NCBI GenBank assembly: GCA_001749745.1
Contig: JWTM01000475.1
Coordinates: 178,894-242,893 of the forward strand
DNA length: 64,000 nucleotides
Origin: Candidatus Marispirochaeta associata
Lineage (GTDB): Bacteria > Spirochaetota > Spirochaetia > JC444 > Marispirochaetaceae
Direction: 5' to 3'
A program made the position numbers and the translations under genes. Position 1 is the first letter of the stretch; each line of letters begins with the position of its first letter. This document shows, in pieces, positions 62,197 through 64,000 of the stretch. The notes under the pieces were generated by a model. That model was not told the DNA's origin, searched no databases, and worked only from the letters and a program-made list of their open reading frames with translations.

Positions 62197-62411
62197 TTGC
62201 TTTTAACGTTCCGCTGTTATGCGAAGTTTCGCGGCCGGCGTAGCCGGTTGGCATGCGTTCTTGCTGTTTAACAGAAAGCTTGTTCGCCTTTGACTGTATC
62301 ACATCACTTTCAAGAACGCATCTGCAAGAACCATTGCCAAAGCGAAATTTGGGCGAAGTCCCGGAGTCGGCAACGCTAGTTGACGCCGGAGCGCATCAAC
62401 AGCTGTTTAGC
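62197..62411. repeat. Structured repeat copy 2 (attC-like)
   Basis: Same layout as copy 1. Arms GCTGTTATGCG (62213-62223) and CGCATCAACAGC (62392-62403), shared GAAGTTTCGCG and CCGGCG-AGCCGG hairpin, and inner stem GTTCTTGC (62257-62264)/GCAAGAAC (62324-62331). The inner stem differs from copy 1 by a paired change on both arms (C to T with G to A), so base pairing has been conserved. Nothing else is seen in 62152-62480. Confidence 0.75.
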
Positions 62412-62480
62412 GATGAAAACCTGCGAAACCCCCCGAATATCACCCAGAAGCACACGGTGTGCTTCTGGTACTCCGGCTTT

Positions 62481-63794
62481 CTATCCCGTTTTACTATTCC
62501 ATGGTACTGCTTGTGTCTCAGCGTATTCCTTTCGATCAATTCGGTTTAGGTAACGACCATCATAATCCAGCATTTTCAAAATTGACAAATCGAAATACCA
62601 CATTGCCAACTCCCAGGTCTGGATTCTATGTTGTGAACTGAATTTACCCATCTTCTTACGATTCGTTTTTGTTTGATGTATATATGGATTCCTAATACTC
62701 GTTATTATTCCAGGCCCTGATAGAGATAGTTCTTCAGCGATTGTGTGGAGTCCCTCTAGTGTTTCTGGTATGTCTTGAGGGATGCCAAATTCCTTCAACA
62801 GTATGCTTATTTTGTCTTCCCCTTTCATTTTGTCCCACTTGCTGTAGGACAGCTTCTTTGCCTTCTCTACAATCTGAAATTCTGAAATTCTCTCCAATGC
62901 CGTTTGAATCAGCGTTACTGCCATGCCGACAGTAATCCAGCTAACATCATTACATACAATGTATGTATGGATTATGCTGTGGAATAATTGACTCTCATCA
63001 TCTATTAGCCTCATTGATAAACTACTGATAATTTGTTCGATTTCGGTGTTTTGAGAATAGTGGAATATTGTTCGTCGATATTTATAGGGAGTTACATGGG
63101 AGTCTCGGAAGAATATTTTTCTCTTATTAATCTCCTGAGCCAATAGAAGAGGGCCAGCCCATGCACCGTTAATAAAACCAACTGAAAACTGTATTGATCC
63201 TATGACGCTGGGGATTGAAACATTCGAATCCAAGATACTCAATTCACAGTTATTGGTAATACGATAACCACCTTCGGCATTCAGTTGGTTGATGATGGAG
63301 CTCCACTCCTCGACCTTATCGATCAACAAATAGTAGATATCATTCTTGATGAGCAGGCGATCCTTGTTAAAACTGATCCCTTTCCCAGGGTCTGTAACGG
63401 TCCTTCCTATGTAATTCTGAAGGTTGATCAGGTTAAAGGTAATTTTCTCATCAACAATAAATTTATCTTCATCTGAATATAGGTACCCGACTAGATTGTT
63501 GTTAGAAGATCCGTTCGAACTAAAGCGGCATATTCTTAATTTCCTCGATGCTTTGTCGATTTCCAGTTCTGCTTCACCGAGCTTATATAGACGGTTGACT
63601 TGTGCTGAGCAGGTGTATCGGACATTAGGAAACCATTTTAGTTGAATCTTGCAGCGAACACGCTCTCGAACCTCACCTTGAGAAAGAACAGCATTGCCAA
63701 CAAATGTGGTTATGCATCCATCTTTGTTCTGTTTGAAGGATGACTTCGTTCGAAAAGGAATTTGATTTAACCGTAAATCTCTGACTTCTTTCAT
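62481..63794 (-). CDS. HEPN-motif protein, ApeA-like (candidate abortive-infection RNase)
   Basis: The 437-residue protein has a beta-rich N-terminal half (1-240; KIQLKWFPNVRYTCSAQVNRL) and a helical C-terminal half. The latter carries RNPYIH (368-373), which fits the HEPN ribonuclease motif RNxxxH, followed by a helix ending in MWYFDLSILKMLDYDGRY. The two-part layout recalls ApeA-type defence proteins. It stands alone between a structured repeat and another repeat end. AT-rich. Ribonuclease activity is inferred from the motif. Confidence 0.6.
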   Translation of the reverse strand: MKEVRDLRLNQIPFRTKSSFKQNKDGCITTFVGNAVLSQGEVRERVRCKIQLKWFPNVRYTCSAQVNRLYKLGEAELEIDKASRKLRICRFSSNGSSNNNLVGYLYSDEDKFIVDEKITFNLINLQNYIGRTVTDPGKGISFNKDRLLIKNDIYYLLIDKVEEWSSIINQLNAEGGYRITNNCELSILDSNVSIPSVIGSIQFSVGFINGAWAGPLLLAQEINKRKIFFRDSHVTPYKYRRTIFHYSQNTEIEQIISSLSMRLIDDESQLFHSIIHTYIVCNDVSWITVGMAVTLIQTALERISEFQIVEKAKKLSYSKWDKMKGEDKISILLKEFGIPQDIPETLEGLHTIAEELSLSGPGIITSIRNPYIHQTKTNRKKMGKFSSQHRIQTWELAMWYFDLSILKMLDYDGRYLNRIDRKEYAETQAVPWNSKTG

Positions 63795-64000
63795 ATAGTG
63801 ATTTTCCTACTAGCCGAGGCATGGATGCCGAGGCACGAAAGGCCTTCAGGTTTTTTGCGCTTAACGTTCCGCGAATAGCCGAAGTTACCAAGGCATTCAC
63901 CTGTAAACAATGTCCTTAGCTTTCTGTAAACCATCTCCATGATCAGTACCTGTGTCTACATAACATCCCAATTGAGCTGCAAACCGTTAAGCTGGCGCAG
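63795..64000. repeat. Partial third repeat unit at window end
   Basis: No gene. GCTTAAC (63859-63865) and GTTAAGC (63986-63992) match the integron R-box consensus RYYYAAC/GTTRRRY in inverted orientation, 134 bases apart. TTAACGTTCCGC (63861-63872) is shared with structured repeat 2. The last 32 bases (63969-64000) repeat 58765-58796 exactly, and the element continues past the window. The inner L boxes pair poorly, so this site is less certain than the other two. Confidence 0.5.

Noticed and set aside
1..64000. tRNA, rRNA, riboswitch or CRISPR features
   Set aside because: None of the intergenic stretches read showed a cloverleaf, a rRNA segment, a recognisable riboswitch core or regularly spaced direct repeats; a covariance-model scan would be needed to exclude cryptic ones.

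Overview
The window reads as chromosomal DNA of a diderm bacterium. It carries a TolC/MFP/RND efflux set, lipoprotein signal peptides, MATE pumps, a PAS-GGDEF-EAL protein, SPFH proteins and an AsnA-type asparagine synthetase. Gene content and the T. denticola-like look of the repeats at the right end fit a free-living spirochaete (Spirochaetota). That placement is inference; there is no rRNA or marker gene here to settle it. Most of the window is GC-rich and densely packed with short or ATGA overlaps. The left 4 kb, the mannoside cluster (27.5-37 kb) and the right end (56.9-64 kb) are visibly more AT-rich and look like accessory DNA.

Layout. 1-4.3 kb: two paralogous CX5R tyrosine/dual-specificity phosphatase genes (one cut by the window edge) flank a receiver-domain protein and a SpoIIE/RsbU-like phosphatase, with remnants of two broken genes. 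4.3-6.3 kb: a ChlI-like AAA+ ATPase gene and a VWA domain joined across an A9 tract, most simply one chelatase-type gene expressed with a -1 frameshift. 6.3-14 kb: ArfB, then a tandem TetR regulator translationally coupled to an outer-membrane channel, membrane fusion lipoprotein, RND pump and PII-like accessory protein. 14-27.5 kb: housekeeping and accessory genes (acyltransferase, GPH-type symporter, Dus, MATE, c-di-GMP enzyme, YgiQ, FeS photolyase, NfeD plus two SPFH proteins). 27.5-37 kb: a putative mannoside catabolic operon (solute-binding protein, two permeases, BadF-type sugar kinase, class I PMI-like protein, GH38-like glycosidase), with a divergent LacI regulator and an intergenic region full of AGTTAA hexamers. 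37-57 kb: mixed genes, including a PTS-EIIA/diadenylate-cyclase fusion, a beta carbonic anhydrase, an orphan N6-adenine methylase, GNATs, AsnA, a CsgG/FlgO-like secreted protein and an FG-GAP lipoprotein.

57-64 kb is a mobile region. An IS1380-family element with an amber-interrupted transposase lies beside single-gene units separated by ~190-220 bp structured repeats with integron-attC-like design. The two complete units encode a DUF4062 protein and a protein with an RNxxxH HEPN motif, both plausible anti-phage proteins. A 32-bp exact repeat at 58765 and 63969 brackets the block. This cassette-like array and the chelatase frameshift are the strongest candidates for follow-up.
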